In this document: positions 44,700 through 56,529 of the stretch, one piece after another
Position numbering within the stretch: the stretch's first letter is position 1
Layout of the letters: each line of letters begins with the position of its first letter
NCBI GenBank assembly: GCA_014773175.1
Contig: VXCM01001344.1
Span: 1 to 64,000 of the forward strand
DNA length: 64,000 bases
Reading direction: 5' to 3'
DNA from: Lucifuga dentata
Taxonomy: Eukaryota > Chordata > Actinopteri > Ophidiiformes > Bythitidae
Position numbers and translations under genes: made by a program
The notes under the pieces: generated by a model
Told to the model about the DNA's origin: nothing
Database searches by the model: none
Seen by the model: the letters and a program-made list of their open reading frames with translations, nothing else

Positions 44700-46420
44700 C
44701 ATTACTGGTCAATGTGATTTCCCCTCGGTGTGGATTGACATGGCTTTTCAGAATTCTGTTCAGTATAAATCTTTCACCACATTCTAAACATCAAAATGGT
44801 TCCTCACCAGTGTGACTTCTCATGTGTTCAGATCTCTATTTTCTTTAAAGGTTTCGCACCAGTGTGGACTCTCATGTGTGCCTTCAGATTTGTTTTGTGA
44901 TGTAAAGGACCTCAGAACATCTTCGACTGCAGATCACACACTTTATTATTGAAAGTACAAACATGGATGATTCCATACAACTTCAAAATATGAGAGTTTC
45001 AGCTGTGATTAATATACCAGTGGCTGATAATGTCTTGAATACGTCAGAGAGGCGCCTAGCTTCCTGGCTAAGCCTAAGTTAAGAAGAGCCTCAACAGTAT
45101 TGTCAACATCTGCTCAAAAATCACCTGTAATAAACTAAGAAGCATCTCTTCATTTCACCATATTCAGACTGTCCAAAAAGCCAAATCCATCCTCCACTCC
45201 TCCTCTGAATGGCTTCCCTCTGGAAGATGCCTTCAGCACATCAGATGCTTGACAGTCCGAAGGAGAAAGTAATTTATTCCTGAGGCAGTTCACCTCCATA
45301 ACCTCAGTTTTTAACTTTTAACTTTTAATGTCAGTTTATAATGTCTGTTTTTTTTTTTACATGCCTACCATTCTTAATTGGCCCTTGGGGACAAATAAAG
45401 TTCACTGAATTGAACAAAGTCTGGCTGTCACTGTTAATCTTGGAACAACTTGTGCCATCTACAAGGACGGCTTTCACCGATTATTTAAAGAAAATGCCTG
45501 CATATTAAGCACATGATTCTAGCAAACTATAACTGTGTCAAATAACAATCATTATCATTTAGGAGGGCAGAGCATAAACTTAAGAGGACAGTTTATGATC
45601 TGGTCAAGAGCATAAAACCTTGGCCTGTGTCATGATCCAAGCCATGGCCACCTGTCTAAGATAATTCATAAACTGCCGCAGAGACGAAAGAAGTCTATGG
45701 AGCTAAACATGATCTACATACGAATGATTACATGAATGGGTGTGAAGCATGATCTAGACATGATCTACAATTCTACGTGATTATAATGACACAAGATCAC
45801 ACTTGGCTACTGTCTACAGGATACAATAATAGCATGGAATATACAGCATATAATGATTGCATAGAATATAAGGATTACACTCCAGTGTGTAATCCTTATA
45901 CTCTATGCAAGCATTGTAAGATACAATGATTGTATATAATATAAGGATTACACACTTGAGTAAATGAACAACTTGAGTATATTAAAAAAATAATGTGCAG
46001 TAAATTCACTTTAATTCTTACATTTTCGAGTAAATTTCTTCCTACAAACTGAGCAGCTACATGTTCTCCAGTGTGGGTTTTCATGTCTGTCTTTCTTTGA
46101 CTACTTTTACTGAAGGTTTTACCACAAATGTTATAGCTAAACTTTTTCTGTGAGCTGCTTGATAAAGACTCTGCCTCTATGGTCTGCTCAGTTTGGCTTT
46201 GATGAAGCTGTGAGGACTTAACTTTGTCTTCATCATCTTCAGTCTTCACAATAACTACAATGAATGGGAACTTGGTGAGATCAGCCTCCTTCAGATCTTA
46301 AAGCTGCTCTCCCTCCTCACTGGTCTGGAGTTCTTCATCTTCCTCTTGAATGAGAGGGGGCTCTGGCTCCTTTTGGTCCAGATTGGGGTTGCCCTCCTGT
46401 TGCACTGGGAGCTGAATATC
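44700..46420 (-). pseudogene. ZNF-4: dead zinc-finger exon split by a LINE
   Basis: It is the paralogue of ZNF-5. The exon starts after cctgtag at about 46420 with DIQLPVQQEGNPNLDQKE, but CAG CTT TAA puts a stop where paralogues have CAA or CAT. The acidic part continues (EADLTKFPFIVVIVKTEDD, SSSQKKFSYNICGKTF), fingers decay quickly, and at 45890 unrelated DNA including LINE sequence (to about 44910) replaces the middle of the array. The last fingers reappear at 44700-44900 in degenerate form (frameshifted, deletion of bases). The protein cannot be made. Exon 1 at 46903-47083 remains open. Confidence 0.8.
45010..45420 (+). mobile_element. LINE C-terminus and 3'UTR inside ZNF-4
   Basis: The plus strand encodes ISSFHHIQTVQKAKSILHSS and EWLPSGRCLQHIRCLTVRRR, then FIPEAVHLHN, the C-terminus of a fish non-LTR retrotransposon, followed by ggcccttggggacaaataaagttcactgaattgaac. 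It is 5'-truncated. Confidence 0.7.
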
Positions 46421-46902
46421 TACAGGAAACAACAACACACTCATTATGGGAAAAAATCTGAATTTACAATCATCCAAGTTTGCAGGGGTGTAATGGTTAA
46501 GAAATGTTAGGGTTCAATGTGTTATATAACAGTTATGGGCTTTAGATTAGATTACCTCTATTTTATAATTTTTATTCATGGGATGGCAACTTTTAGCAAA
46601 TATCTATATATATATTCTACATTTACGACAATACATGTTATTTATATATATTTATTTTATTTTTCAAGGGATTACCAGAATTGAAAAGGCTAATCCAAGG
46701 ATATGTATATTGGACATAACTTTCAGCATTTCTATTTCATTTGTTTTGAAAGTTTTGCTTTGAGAATTCTTTATGTTCTGCCTTTCGTACCACAGCCGAG
46801 CAGTGTCACAGAAGGTCAGGAACATGTTAAAATACCCATAGAATAGTTCTTTATAATGAGTTTCTTTGAACGTAGTGAGAAAATGTGAACAAAGTAACAA
46901 AC

Positions 46903-47083
46903 CTGCTCCGTTTATCTGAACTTCAGCTTCCAGCAGTTTGCGTAGTCGGACGGTTTCCTCTTGTGAACGATACAGTTCCTCTTCGGAGTATTCTATTGTT
47001 CTTTCAAACAATCCAAGTATATCTTCCACCGCCGCATTTTTTTGCTGATTCACCAGCTCTCTTAATATTTGTATTTTAGACAT
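46903..47083 (-). CDS. ZNF exon 1 (copy 5), belongs to the ZNF-4 unit
   Basis: The ATG at 47083 starts MSKIQILRELVNQQKNAAVE, then ILGLFERTIEYSEEELYRS, EETVRLRKLLEAEVQINGA, and the donor GGAGCAG|GTTTGT. It is 181 bases (60 codons plus one). The end lacks the NPEV..HRA wording of other copies because of a short deletion. The frame is open, though the downstream exon is dead, so any transcript would be non-functional unless spliced elsewhere. Confidence 0.7.
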
Positions 47084-47440
47084 TTTGGCGAAATGGTGGT
47101 TTCTTTTTTCAATATAAACTTCGCCAGAAACACTATTTGTATCGATAAATCACCCTGAATAGCGCTTTGTTGTGCGTCTGTTAGTGTGTTTTTAGCAAGC
47201 AAGCTAAAGCTAAGCTAGCAGCTTTGTAGACAACCGGAGAGAAGTCACTGATAAGAAAGACAAGCAGCGCTGTTTATTCATACAGATTTATCAATACAAA
47301 CACAGAATAATTTCTGCTGGATAAAGACAAAACCTCTTCACTTTTAAAAATACTGCTGCGTGTGTCTTTACCGGGATTTGTGAGCTCAGCTGTTGCTCGG
47401 CAAAACCGGAAACACTTTTACTGTGATTGACGAATGAAGC
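47084..47440 (-). promoter_or_regulatory. ZNF-family 5' region (copy 5)
   Basis: It has tttagcaagcaagctaaagctaagctagcagctttgtagac (47193-47233), accggagagaagtcactgataag and ctgacgtcacactgccccctgg near 47450, which contains a CRE-like tgacgtca. All are shared with copy 6. Confidence 0.5.
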
Positions 47441-48465
47441 TACAAGCTACTGACGTCACACTGCCCCCTGGTGGAAATAGTGTTTAATTGTCCTATCTAA
47501 TCAACATTAAACGAGTTTACCGTTGATTTTGCATTTTTGAGCCGAATAAATACAACCTGCCAGCTATCTTCCAAAACTCTCTACTAATTTTAGAATTTTT
47601 TTCCATACCTTCTACACTGCCATAGGTTTAATTTCATTTCAGAACACTATTAAAATCAACTTGTAAAGACTAGAGTCATGCTTTGAGGTAGGTAATTTAT
47701 CACAGCGAATCAAATCTTATTATTTTTTGTCCAAGTCATTGAACTTAATGGTTCAACACGGAGCTGCACAGAAGAAAATGTATGTCTCTGTCAAGAAATA
47801 CAGCACCAGGGGAAGATGACTTTTACATAGATATTAAAAACAACCGTGTCATCTACTTTCGTGCTCGCAGAAGAAGTACTGAATTTTCAGGTGGGTGTAT
47901 CACCTGAACATTTGATTTTGAAAGATTTGGGGATTTGGCAAAATAACAGGAACTTTAAAATAGGCTTTTATTTTTTGGAAAGTGGTTCTCAATAACGTGT
48001 ATGTGAGCACAATTTATTGGGATCAAACATGCAAAATCACTGGTGTGGTCCTTTAAAGTCATGCAAAGCATGTACTACAGTATGTATATCTGTATGTGTG
48101 TGTGATAGCAAGTACTGAATTACATAGTTTTACGTGTACTGTGTATATTACAGTTCAATCAGTAACTGATTATTTGGTGATAGTTTTATACAGTAGACCT
48201 TTTGTATTTTATCAAGTTTTATAAATTTCTGGGTTTTATAGAGTGCTATTTGAATTGTATTTGTTGTGGTTGGAAGCTATTGCTCAATATGTCAAATAGC
48301 TGAAAGGTGCTACCTCTTCTTAACCCTTTATCCTGAATAGTCTGGGTTCATAGTTTACTGCCTCTCAGACTAAATTAGTATACGCTTGGAAAAGAAGCTC
48401 CTGTCTCTTCATTCTTGCTGTCCTAATGAGACACGCAGGGGTGTTAATCATTTATTTACTTTATT
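47441..48465. other. Duplicated 5' flank with a MITE end
   Basis: The part 47441-47760 is paralogous to 52930-53400. A TTAA-type MITE right end finishes at 48052 (gtggtcct then TTAA). The rest is AT-rich with no gene. Confidence 0.45.
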
Positions 48466-49660
48466 TATTGGTTTATTTGACAGGGACAATGCACATTAAT
48501 AAACATTCCTGTAAATGTGCCAGAATTAGCCAAAAGGTTATTTTTCTTCTGTAGTCCCTGGAGACATGTTAAATAGTGATCCTAAAGGAAGTAGAAAAAA
48601 AAAAAAAATCCCAACAAATTGAAAATTAGTAACACATTAGAAAATTTTCTTTAAAAAAAGAACATATTAAAAATCAAATACATTCCAATGCATATAAGAA
48701 ATAAGAAGCCCAACAACAACTATAAGACAGCAGGAGAGAACACAGTAAGATAAATACACAAACAAACCCAGATAATAACAACAGCAGGCAGCAAATACAA
48801 TTGATTTCTGAAGCTGACAGAATTTATCATCAATTAACCATTTCTTTAGGCTAACTTTAAATAATAGGAATGTATTCAGTTCTCTGATATGAGGTGGGAC
48901 AGTATTCCATTTGTGTGCAGCTTTCAGAGAATTGTTTTACTGAATGGAATAATAAATCCCCTCTTGCTACACCTCTTGTAATCTGATTTGCTGTTCGTAT
49001 ATTAACAAATTGTCTGAAAGCAGAAGACAGACCATGTACAGTCTTGTATGTGAGAACACTGACATAATCAGATTTTCCCACTCAACAAATTATATTTCTT
49101 GAGAATTGGACAATGATGATAATGCGTTGGTTTCTCATCTAAAATCTGAAGTGTTTGTTTGTACAAAGATTTCAGTGGTTTAAGGGAAGTAATACGAGCT
49201 TGTGACCAACTTGTTAGTGATATGAGAAATAATCAAGTGCATATACAGTACATCTTAGCTGCCTGTACTGACATATTAAGAGTGAATCTAAAATTTGCGA
49301 GATTGAACTCTTTTGCAAACCTTTTTTTTTTTTTTTTTTCCCTGAGCCTTAAAAGATAGGTTAAAATCAATCAGAACTCCAAGGTACTTGTATTCTGACA
49401 CAACCTGTATCTTCTCTCCTCCTACAATAATGTCTGGTTGTACATTTGAACTGTTTGTCTTGTAAAGAACATGCTGATTTAGCCAAGTTGTAACCTGGGA
49501 CGCAGATTTTGTGAGAACATTAGCAACTTGTGCTGTATTACTACCATGTACATAAATTACTGTATCATCTGTATACATGTGGATGTTACTGTCAGGACAG
49601 ACAGCTGGAAAATCATTACTGTATAACAACAAGAGTGGACCCAATATAGACCTCTGTTTA
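48466..49660 (-). mobile_element. LINE fragment with reverse transcriptase palm (YTDD) and 3'UTR
   Basis: On the minus strand: GPLLLLYSNDFPAV, HMYTDDTVIYVHGSN (the catalytic box, usually YADD), VVSEYKYLGVLIDFNLSFK, a short interruption, then YKTVHGLSSAF, NIRTANQITRGVARGD and a 3'UTR ending in the block shared with 20884-21040. It is a CR1/L2/Rex-type element, 5'-truncated and frameshifted. Confidence 0.75.
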
Positions 49661-50749
49661 GTTTAATTTTTTCCTGTTGACCCGTCATAAGGAACAAAAA
49701 ATACACAAACAGGCAACCAGCAAACAAAACAGAGAAACCAAAACTCTGTACAAACAAAAACTACACAATATTTTCTTAATGAACTTTAAACCAGATTAAA
49801 CAAAACGTTGACATTTCCTGTGCCCATCAACTTCTGAAATTTCTAAACACTGGGGTTAACTCTAATATCTTTTAAAAATTTTGCTGCCATCTTTATTAAA
49901 AAACACAAATAAGCACATAATGAAACTCATTTCTCTGAGCACCTGTCAAAGAGTACATGGTTTGAACGTATGATCAGGTACATATCTACACTCAGAAACA
50001 GGTAAATTATGACTCCTACAATGATATATTTAGACTCATAAAAACACCACTGTTATACCATTTAAGTAAGCTAAACATAATATATGAAATCATCTTAGTA
50101 TTGCCAGTTACTAAATGCACCCCAAAATTTATCATTCGCATATTTACCTTTCTGTCTAGCTTATATCTGCCTAGTTCACCTGTGGGACACCTGTAGATAA
50201 GCAAAGGACAGGTGAGTGATGGTTATGTGCTCTAACACTCTGAGATCTATTTATAAGATGATTCTATCCATTTGAGAGTAGTAAAAGAAAAATGAAAAGC
50301 TGATACTTTAGATAAGAGAATGCTATGATTTACAGCATCGAATTCTAATTAAATTAGCAAATTATTCTTCACACATGTAAAACAATTCACTAAACTCAAG
50401 AAAACGGTCAGTAGCAGAAGGACAGACTGTTGTGATAGTGAATGCTTGTTGGAATGACTATATTTGAACGAGTACAATAAAAAAAAATTCCACTTTTTAC
50501 TATGGACTTTTACATATTGCAAATCACAGAATCATAGTTGTAGACTGTTTCTTTTTACAACTAAAAACATAACGCATCTTTATCGGGTGAGTTTAATATT
50601 TTACCCATTGTGACTCTTTTCTGAAATTGTTTTTCTCACTTTTATTACATATAAAAGAAGCTCATGGTTTTTTAATTTTTGTGGACCTGAAAGTTTCCAA
50701 AACACATTCAATAATTAATCAAAAACGAAAAATTAATGACAGCAAATCT
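49661..50749. other. Spacer between the LINE and ZNF-5, no gene seen
   Basis: The sequence is AT-rich. From about 50500 the 3' flank of ZNF-5 begins, matching 44470-44700. Confidence 0.4.
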
Positions 50750-51697
50750 TTATTTTCTACTTGCTGCTCTCAACATATAACTTAACCTGCGACTCCTGAT
50801 TAAATCTTTGAATTTAATCTTAAAATTATTGGCCAGTGTGATTTCCCCTTGGTGTGGATTGACATGATTTTTCAGAATTCTGTTCAGTATAAATCTTTCA
50901 CCACATTCTAAACAAAAAAATGTTTCCTCCCCAGTGTGGCTTCTCATGCGTATCTTCAGATCTCTATTTTCTTTAAAGGTTTTAACCACATAATGATCTG
51001 AAAGGTTTCTCCCCAGGGTGGACTCTCATGTGTACCTTCAGACCTCGATTTTTAGTAAATTTTTTCCTACAAACTGAGCAACTAAACAGTGTATCCTCAA
51101 TGTGAACTCTCATGTGTACCTTCAGACTTCCACTTTGAGTAAATTTTTTACCACAAATTGAGCAAATAAACGGCGTGTCCCCAGTGTGGATTCTCATGTG
51201 TGTCTTTCTGTGACTACGACAGGTGAAGTTTTTACCACACAAAAAACAAGTAAAAGGTTTTTCTCCTGTGTGGATTCTCATGTGTCTCTTCATGTTTGAA
51301 TTTCGAGTAAATTTTTTACTACAAAATAAGCACTTACATGTTCTCCACGCAGTGTGGGTTCTCATGTGTATCTTTCTAAGACTACTTTTACTGAAGGTTT
51401 TACCACAAGTTTTACAGCTAAACTTTTTCTGTGAGCTGCATGCTAGAGGCTCTGCCTCTCTGTTCTTCTCAGTTTGGCTTTGATGAAGCTGTGAGGAATG
51501 AACTTTGTCTTCATCATCTTCACTCTTCACAACAACTACATTGAATGGGAACTTGGTGAGATCAGCCTCCTCTGGATTTTGAAGCTGCTCTCCCTCCTCA
51601 CTGGTCTGGAGTTCCTCATCTTCTTCTTTAATGTGAGGGGTCTCTGACTCCTTCTGGTCCAGATTGGGGTTGTCCTCCTGCTGCATCGGCTGAATAT
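50750..51697 (-). pseudogene. ZNF-5: acidic region plus 5-7 C2H2 fingers, frameshifted near the end
   Basis: The exon starts after cctgtag at 51697 (phase 1) with DIQPMQQEDNPNLDQKESE, then HIKEEDEELQTSEEGEQL, EADLTKFPFNVVVVKSEDD and CSSQKKFS. Five fingers are good, from CKTCGKTFSKSSLRKIH to CSVCRKKFTKNRGLKVH. Then PFRSLCG meets a stop at 50982 because of one extra T in GGTTAAAACC. Beyond it, the next frame holds a damaged finger (first Cys missing, first His changed to Arg in LKIRMRSH) and a last finger CLECGERFILNRILKNH. A five-finger protein could still be made, so function is not excluded. Exon 1 is 52399-52591. Confidence 0.8.
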
Positions 51698-52398
51698 CTA
51701 CAGGAAATATGACAACACACTCATTATGGGAAAAATTTGAATTTATGTTTATCCAAGTTTGCAGAGGTGTAATGGTTAAGAAATGTTAAGGTTCAGTGTC
51801 TTATACGATTGTGGTATTTAGATTAGATTAAATAATACTACTTTCCCCTACCTTAAGATTTTCATTCATGGGAAGGCAACTTTTATTGTGTATCGGAAAA
51901 AAATTATATATACACACACACACACACACACTACAGGCCAGACGTTTGAGGCCACCCCCAGATTAAAAAAAAAAAAAAAANTAAAAAAAAAAAAAAATCA
52001 TCAATACACTGTTTGTTTGACAAGTTTTTGCACATGAAATTACAAAAATATATCAAATAAATTAAACTAATTAGTTTTCAGGAAGAGTTTGTCAACAAGA
52101 GGACATTATGCAGCCATGTTGGCTACAGAAATGATTTTTAATCATCAGTCTGTATTAGTGCACTGATACTCCATTTGGTTCCAACTCCCTGCTGATGTGT
52201 TTTAACATTCTATTCAGTAGCTGCTGTCTGCCTTCTCCCACATCATTTTGGGATTAACTTGCTACACAGTATGGTCACACTATGGCTCTGCATCTTCCGA
52301 ACTTCATATTGAGGACTGCAAATTTATAGTTTGTGATACTGTATCACAAACTATACATATAAATTTGAGTGAGAAAGTGTGAACAAGAGTGAACAAAC
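51698..52398 (-). other. Intron of ZNF-5
   Basis: It contains an empty TA target site (51829-51830, gattagattaaataatac), a (CA)n run at about 51914-51931, and A-runs around the N at 51981. No gene is seen. Confidence 0.6.
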
Positions 52399-52591
52399 CT
52401 GCTCTGTGTAGCATAACTTGAGGGTTTAAAGCAGCTTCCACTAGTCTGCGTAGCTGGATGGTTTCCTCATGTGAACGATACAACTCCTCCTCGTACTCTT
52501 CTATTGTACTTTCAAACAGTCCAAGTATATCTTCCAAAGCCGCATTTCTTCGCTGATTCACCAGCTCTCTAAATCTTTGGAGTTTAGACAT
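52399..52591 (-). CDS. ZNF exon 1 (copy 6), first coding exon of ZNF-5
   Basis: The ATG at 52591 starts MSKLQRFRELVNQRRNAALE, then ILGLFESTIEEYEEELYRS, EETIQLRRLVEAALNPQV and LHRA, and the donor AGAGCAG|GTTTGT. It is 193 bases, phase 1, and fits exactly to the acceptor of ZNF-5 at 51697. The heptad-like pattern suggests a short helical pairing segment. Of all ZNF units here, this exon-1/exon-2 pair is the clearest gene model. Confidence 0.85.
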
Positions 52592-52960
52592 TTTAGCTCG
52601 ATGACGGTTTCTGTTTTTTTCAATATAAACTCCGTCAGAAACACTATTTGTAAGTGTAAATCAGCGCTGTGTTGTGCGTCTCTGTCTGCGTGTTTCCAGC
52701 TAGCAAGCTAAAGCTAAGCTAGCAGCTTTGTAGACGACCGGAGAGAAGTCATTAAGAAGAAAGACGAGCAAGTAAAAGGTTTTTTCATTAAGACAGATTC
52801 ATCAATAATAAACACAGAATAATTTCTGCTGGGTAAAGACAAAGCTTCCTCAGTTTTAAAAAATACTGCTGCATGTCTTCACTCAGAGATGTGTGCCATT
52901 GTTTTACTATGATTAAAGTTCTTCCGGGACGAATGAAGCTACTGACGTCACACTGCCCCC
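52592..52960 (-). promoter_or_regulatory. ZNF-family 5' region (copy 6)
   Basis: It has aaactccgtcagaaacac, tttccagctagcaagctaaagctaagctagcagctttg (52694-52731), cgaccggagagaagtcatt and ctgacgtcacactgccccctgg near 52942. It is nearly identical in order to copy 5. Confidence 0.5.
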
Positions 52961-53010
52961 TGGTGGAAATAGTGTTTAATTCTCTACATCAACATTAAAC
53001 GAGCTTACCG

Positions 53011-53170
53011 TTGATTTTTTTTTTTTTTTTTTTTTTTTTTTATTAAACACTAATAATTACGACAGAACATAAAAATCGTACATCACACACAAAGATAACA
53101 TCAACCATACACATGTTGATATACAAAACAAAAAGAGAAGGAGCCAAGAAGCAAAATGCTGACAATACAA
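53011..53170 (-). mobile_element. Short retroposed insertion with poly-A tail
   Basis: A T-run (minus-strand poly-A) followed by about 130 bases interrupts a block that is continuous in the ZNF-4 unit (ttaccgttgattttgcattttt at 47519). GATTTT flanks both sides, which would fit a short target duplication. The tail taataaaaaa suggests a LINE 3' end. Confidence 0.65.
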
Positions 53171-54100
53171 TATGATTTTGCATTTTTGAGCCAAATAAAT
53201 ACAACCAACTGTCAATTATTTTCCAAAACTTTCTACTGGAGCAGTATAATTTAGAATTATTTTCCATACCTTCTGGACTGCCATTTCATTTCAGTACACT
53301 ATAAAAATTAACTTGTAGACTTGAGCTGTGCTTGAGGTAGATAATCTATCACAGTGAACCAAATGTTGTTCTTATTTTTTGTCAAAGTCAGGGTTTTATA
53401 ATGGTTAAGAAATGCTATGGTTAAGTGTGTTATATCAAGGTTATATGATCAGATAAAAACATCACCAGCCCCTACCTTAATTTTTTTCATTCATGGGAAG
53501 GCACCTTTTACTGTATATCAAAAGAAAAACAAAATTAAGTCAGCTTTATTTATTTTACACATGATTATAGAGGCTAATTCAAGGACACTGACATTTATAC
53601 TGTACCTAACTGTGTTTATAATGATTAAATTTCATTTGTTTTGAGAGTTTTACTTTGAAACTTCTTTATGTTCAGCCTGTCAGTGTCAGAGCAGACAGGA
53701 ACAGGATCATGAAGCCAGATCAGATGTGTTGACAGATTCTGATCCCAGTTCATTTGTAAAGTTATTGTACATTATTCATCTTTGGCTTCTTGACAATGTA
53801 AAAGACAAATTAACTTTTAGGTGCATAAATGATTGGCTGAAGAAGGCCTTGTTGGTTGAAACACGTAAAGGATTTATTTTGGGGGAGCTTGAAGCTCATT
53901 ATATGGATTACCTTTTCTCCTACCACCAACTTGAGTTGGTTATGCACAACATCTTACTTTTTCTGTCAGATAATGATATTGATTTGTTAACATATACTAT
54001 ATGCTCACAATTTGACCAGATCAGCCGGTTTGGGTGAATTTACAGTGTAGCTTCAATTATGTGTATACAGCAGTACTCTACAGCTGTACTCCAGGTTTAA
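53171..54100. other. Duplicated 5' flank and unannotated DNA
   Basis: To about 53400 it is paralogous to 47530-47760. An open frame at 53726-54037 (103 codons) has no recognisable domain and normal-looking composition; I cannot assign it. Confidence 0.35.
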
Positions 54101-54411
54101 AGGACCATACTATCCATTTTGCATGTTTGAGCCTAATATATTCAGTTTTCATACTCGTAACAATCATTTCCCAAAGGATAAAACCATATTTCAGCTTTCC
54201 TGATATTCTGCAAAATCTCTTAATCTTTCANTTCCCAAAGGATAAAACCATATTTCAGCTTTCCTGATATTCTGCAAAATCTCTTAATCTTTCAAAATCT
54301 AATTTTTCGATAAACACAGGTCTTCCTTTGGGACTATATTCCCCGGTGGAGACATACATTCAATCCACACTTTTTATTGTGCTTAAACACTAAAATTACA
54401 TAACTTATATA

Positions 54412-54442
<31 letters not shown>

Positions 54443-54681
54443 CTACACACACACATCCTGAATGACCGCCTTGTTCGCAATGATGAATTACCTATCCCAA
54501 GAACGTTTCAACGTTAATTTTTATAGCGTTCCAGCATGAACTGAAACCAATGGCGGTCTGGAAGGCAGGAAAAAAAATAATTCCCCATATGCTTTGGGAA
54601 ATGATTGTCAGTAACCTTATGTGTATGAAAATTGAATACAGTATATTAGGCTCAAATATGCAAAATGGATGGTATGGTCCT
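54101..54681. mobile_element. MITE with long inverted ends flanked by TTAA (copy 2, complete)
   Basis: TTAA at 54097-54100 and 54682-54685 flank inverted ends: aggaccatactatccatttt with gcatgtttgagcctaata on the left and tattaggctcaaatatgc with aaaatggatggtatggtcct on the right. The inverted similarity extends to about 100 bases (ttttcatac, caatcatttcccaaag). TTAA targets are typical of piggyBac-class elements. An N-marked 62-base duplication (54231) lies inside, and an (AT)n run at about 54407-54440. Confidence 0.8.
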
Positions 54682-54685
54682 TTAA

Positions 54686-56529
54686 GGTATATTCTTGGCA
54701 GGCCTAAACATGTCTCAACAGAACTACGTAGTCCCCATAACATCCCCCACTACCATATTTTTTCTATGATTGATTACTTTCTTCATCTACAGTACACTTT
54801 TAACTTCAGCTCTGTCAAGCACAATAGGAAGCATATTTGACCATGTTTGTGTCACTCTGCATTCAGCCGTTCAATCAAAGAAATCCAGGAGGTGGAGATT
54901 GAATTTGATTTTGACTAGCATTTATAAAATTCATAGTGCTTAGATTCTACTTTGAAAGCCTCTCGTGCTGCAATGTCATGAGAGGCATTTGTTACTTATT
55001 GCACACCATATTTTATTTTTAAATATAACTTTTATTGCACTGCTGATGTCAACTTAGTTTTAGTTGTTCCAAAGACAAAGTTTGGGCATGCATTCTGATT
55101 CTCTGACACTAGCTGACTAGTTAGTTAGACATGCATTTTTCCCCCGTCTCACTGAAAAAGCAAAAAACAAAACAAAAGCAACCAGAATTCACTCAGTGTG
55201 TACCATTCTATCCAACACGTCTGAACCACGTTTGGTGGCCATCATGGGAAAAAGAGGTGTAGTCCAGCAACTTCAAAAGCTGGAATGTCATTGTGGATTG
55301 TTCCAGGATAATTTAATTCCTGTGATTAATTTTCTTTTTATTTAAGATGGACCTAAAAAGGACTGTAAGATTTCTTAACCCAGGACTGGATTTACACCAC
55401 AAACCCATTTTTAGTTTTTAACTGATTTTCACCAAAAAAAATTTTTTTTTTTTTTTTTTTTTTTCAAGGAACTGGAAAACAAACTGCCAGGATTAACCTC
55501 ATTGCTGGTTCCTGGTTTTAATCTAAGGCTGTTATTTGCTGGGTTATCATGCATTTAAATGGAGACAAAACTGACAGCAGGAGATTTTTTTTCTGCAACA
55601 TGAAACTTTATTGTAGCTTTTTTTTTTTTTTTTTTTTTNTTTTTTTTTTTTTTTTTTTACCAAGCAAATAGAATTGTGTGGCGAGACAAATGAACTTCAA
55701 ACTTAGCAGCAAATCAGTTTACTGTAAATGAGGATCAGTTAAAAACAACAAAGAATCAAAACAAAAAGACATTTTAATGTCAGTGTGCATCCAGTACAGG
55801 ATATTTATTTAAAGAACAAAATGACAGAAATGTCACTAAATATTAAGACTTAGCAAGTCTGGTTACAGTGTAAACTCACAGTGCTCAGAGAAAGATATAA
55901 AAGGAGAAAAACAGTACACGCATTTATTATTAATAAGAATTCCCAAATCCAAATATCAATGTGCCTTGGCTATAATCATAACAGAATAATTTTAGTATTG
56001 GTCTGTTTGTGTGTTATGCACCCCATCTGTCACAATTTCAAGGATCAAGAACCACAAGGTATGCTGATGTTTAACTATCATTTGGCTGGAAGTCATTTCA
56101 GTACTTTTTTGCAGATTCACCTCCAGCTTTCTCCTAAAAACTGAAGAAAGTGGACTTTGGGACTCAAACTTACTCACTTGGATTTAGAACGCTTGCATTT
56201 CGCTGTTTGGAGATATCATTTTATTAATGTTTTGACAGCTTGAGACTACCTGTCGTGCTGAAGAAAGCTGAAATGAAGCAACTCAAAATCAGTTATGACA
56301 TGAAAATTCTAACCTTTCTATTTACAACTACAAACACAGCGCATCCATATGGGTTGATATTTTAATATTTGATTCCTGTGTACTCTCATGAGTATATTTT
56401 AACTTGTTTTTCTCACATTCATGACTTATGAGGATTTTTTCACTTTTTCACTTCAGGTTTTTCAAAAGTTTGTGGACCTTTAAGTTTTCAAAATACCTTC
56501 AACGTCATTGAATCATAAATGTAAAACTA
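54686..56529. other. 3' flank of ZNF-6, no gene seen
   Basis: From about 55290 the sequence matches the flanks of ZNF-3 (inverted) and from 55870 that of ZNF-7 (60715-61010: ctcagagaaaga, aatgtcagtgtgcc-like, cacctcca). T-runs occur at 55441 and around the N at 55639. Confidence 0.45.

Noticed and set aside
47440..47470. CRE-like tgacgtca beside ZNF copies 5 and 6 as a specific cAMP-response site
   Set aside because: Conserved by duplication of the whole block; function cannot be claimed from two paralogous copies.
53726..54037. 103-codon frame
   Set aside because: No domain, no paralogue in the other ZNF units that I could see and no clear splice context; insufficient support for a gene.
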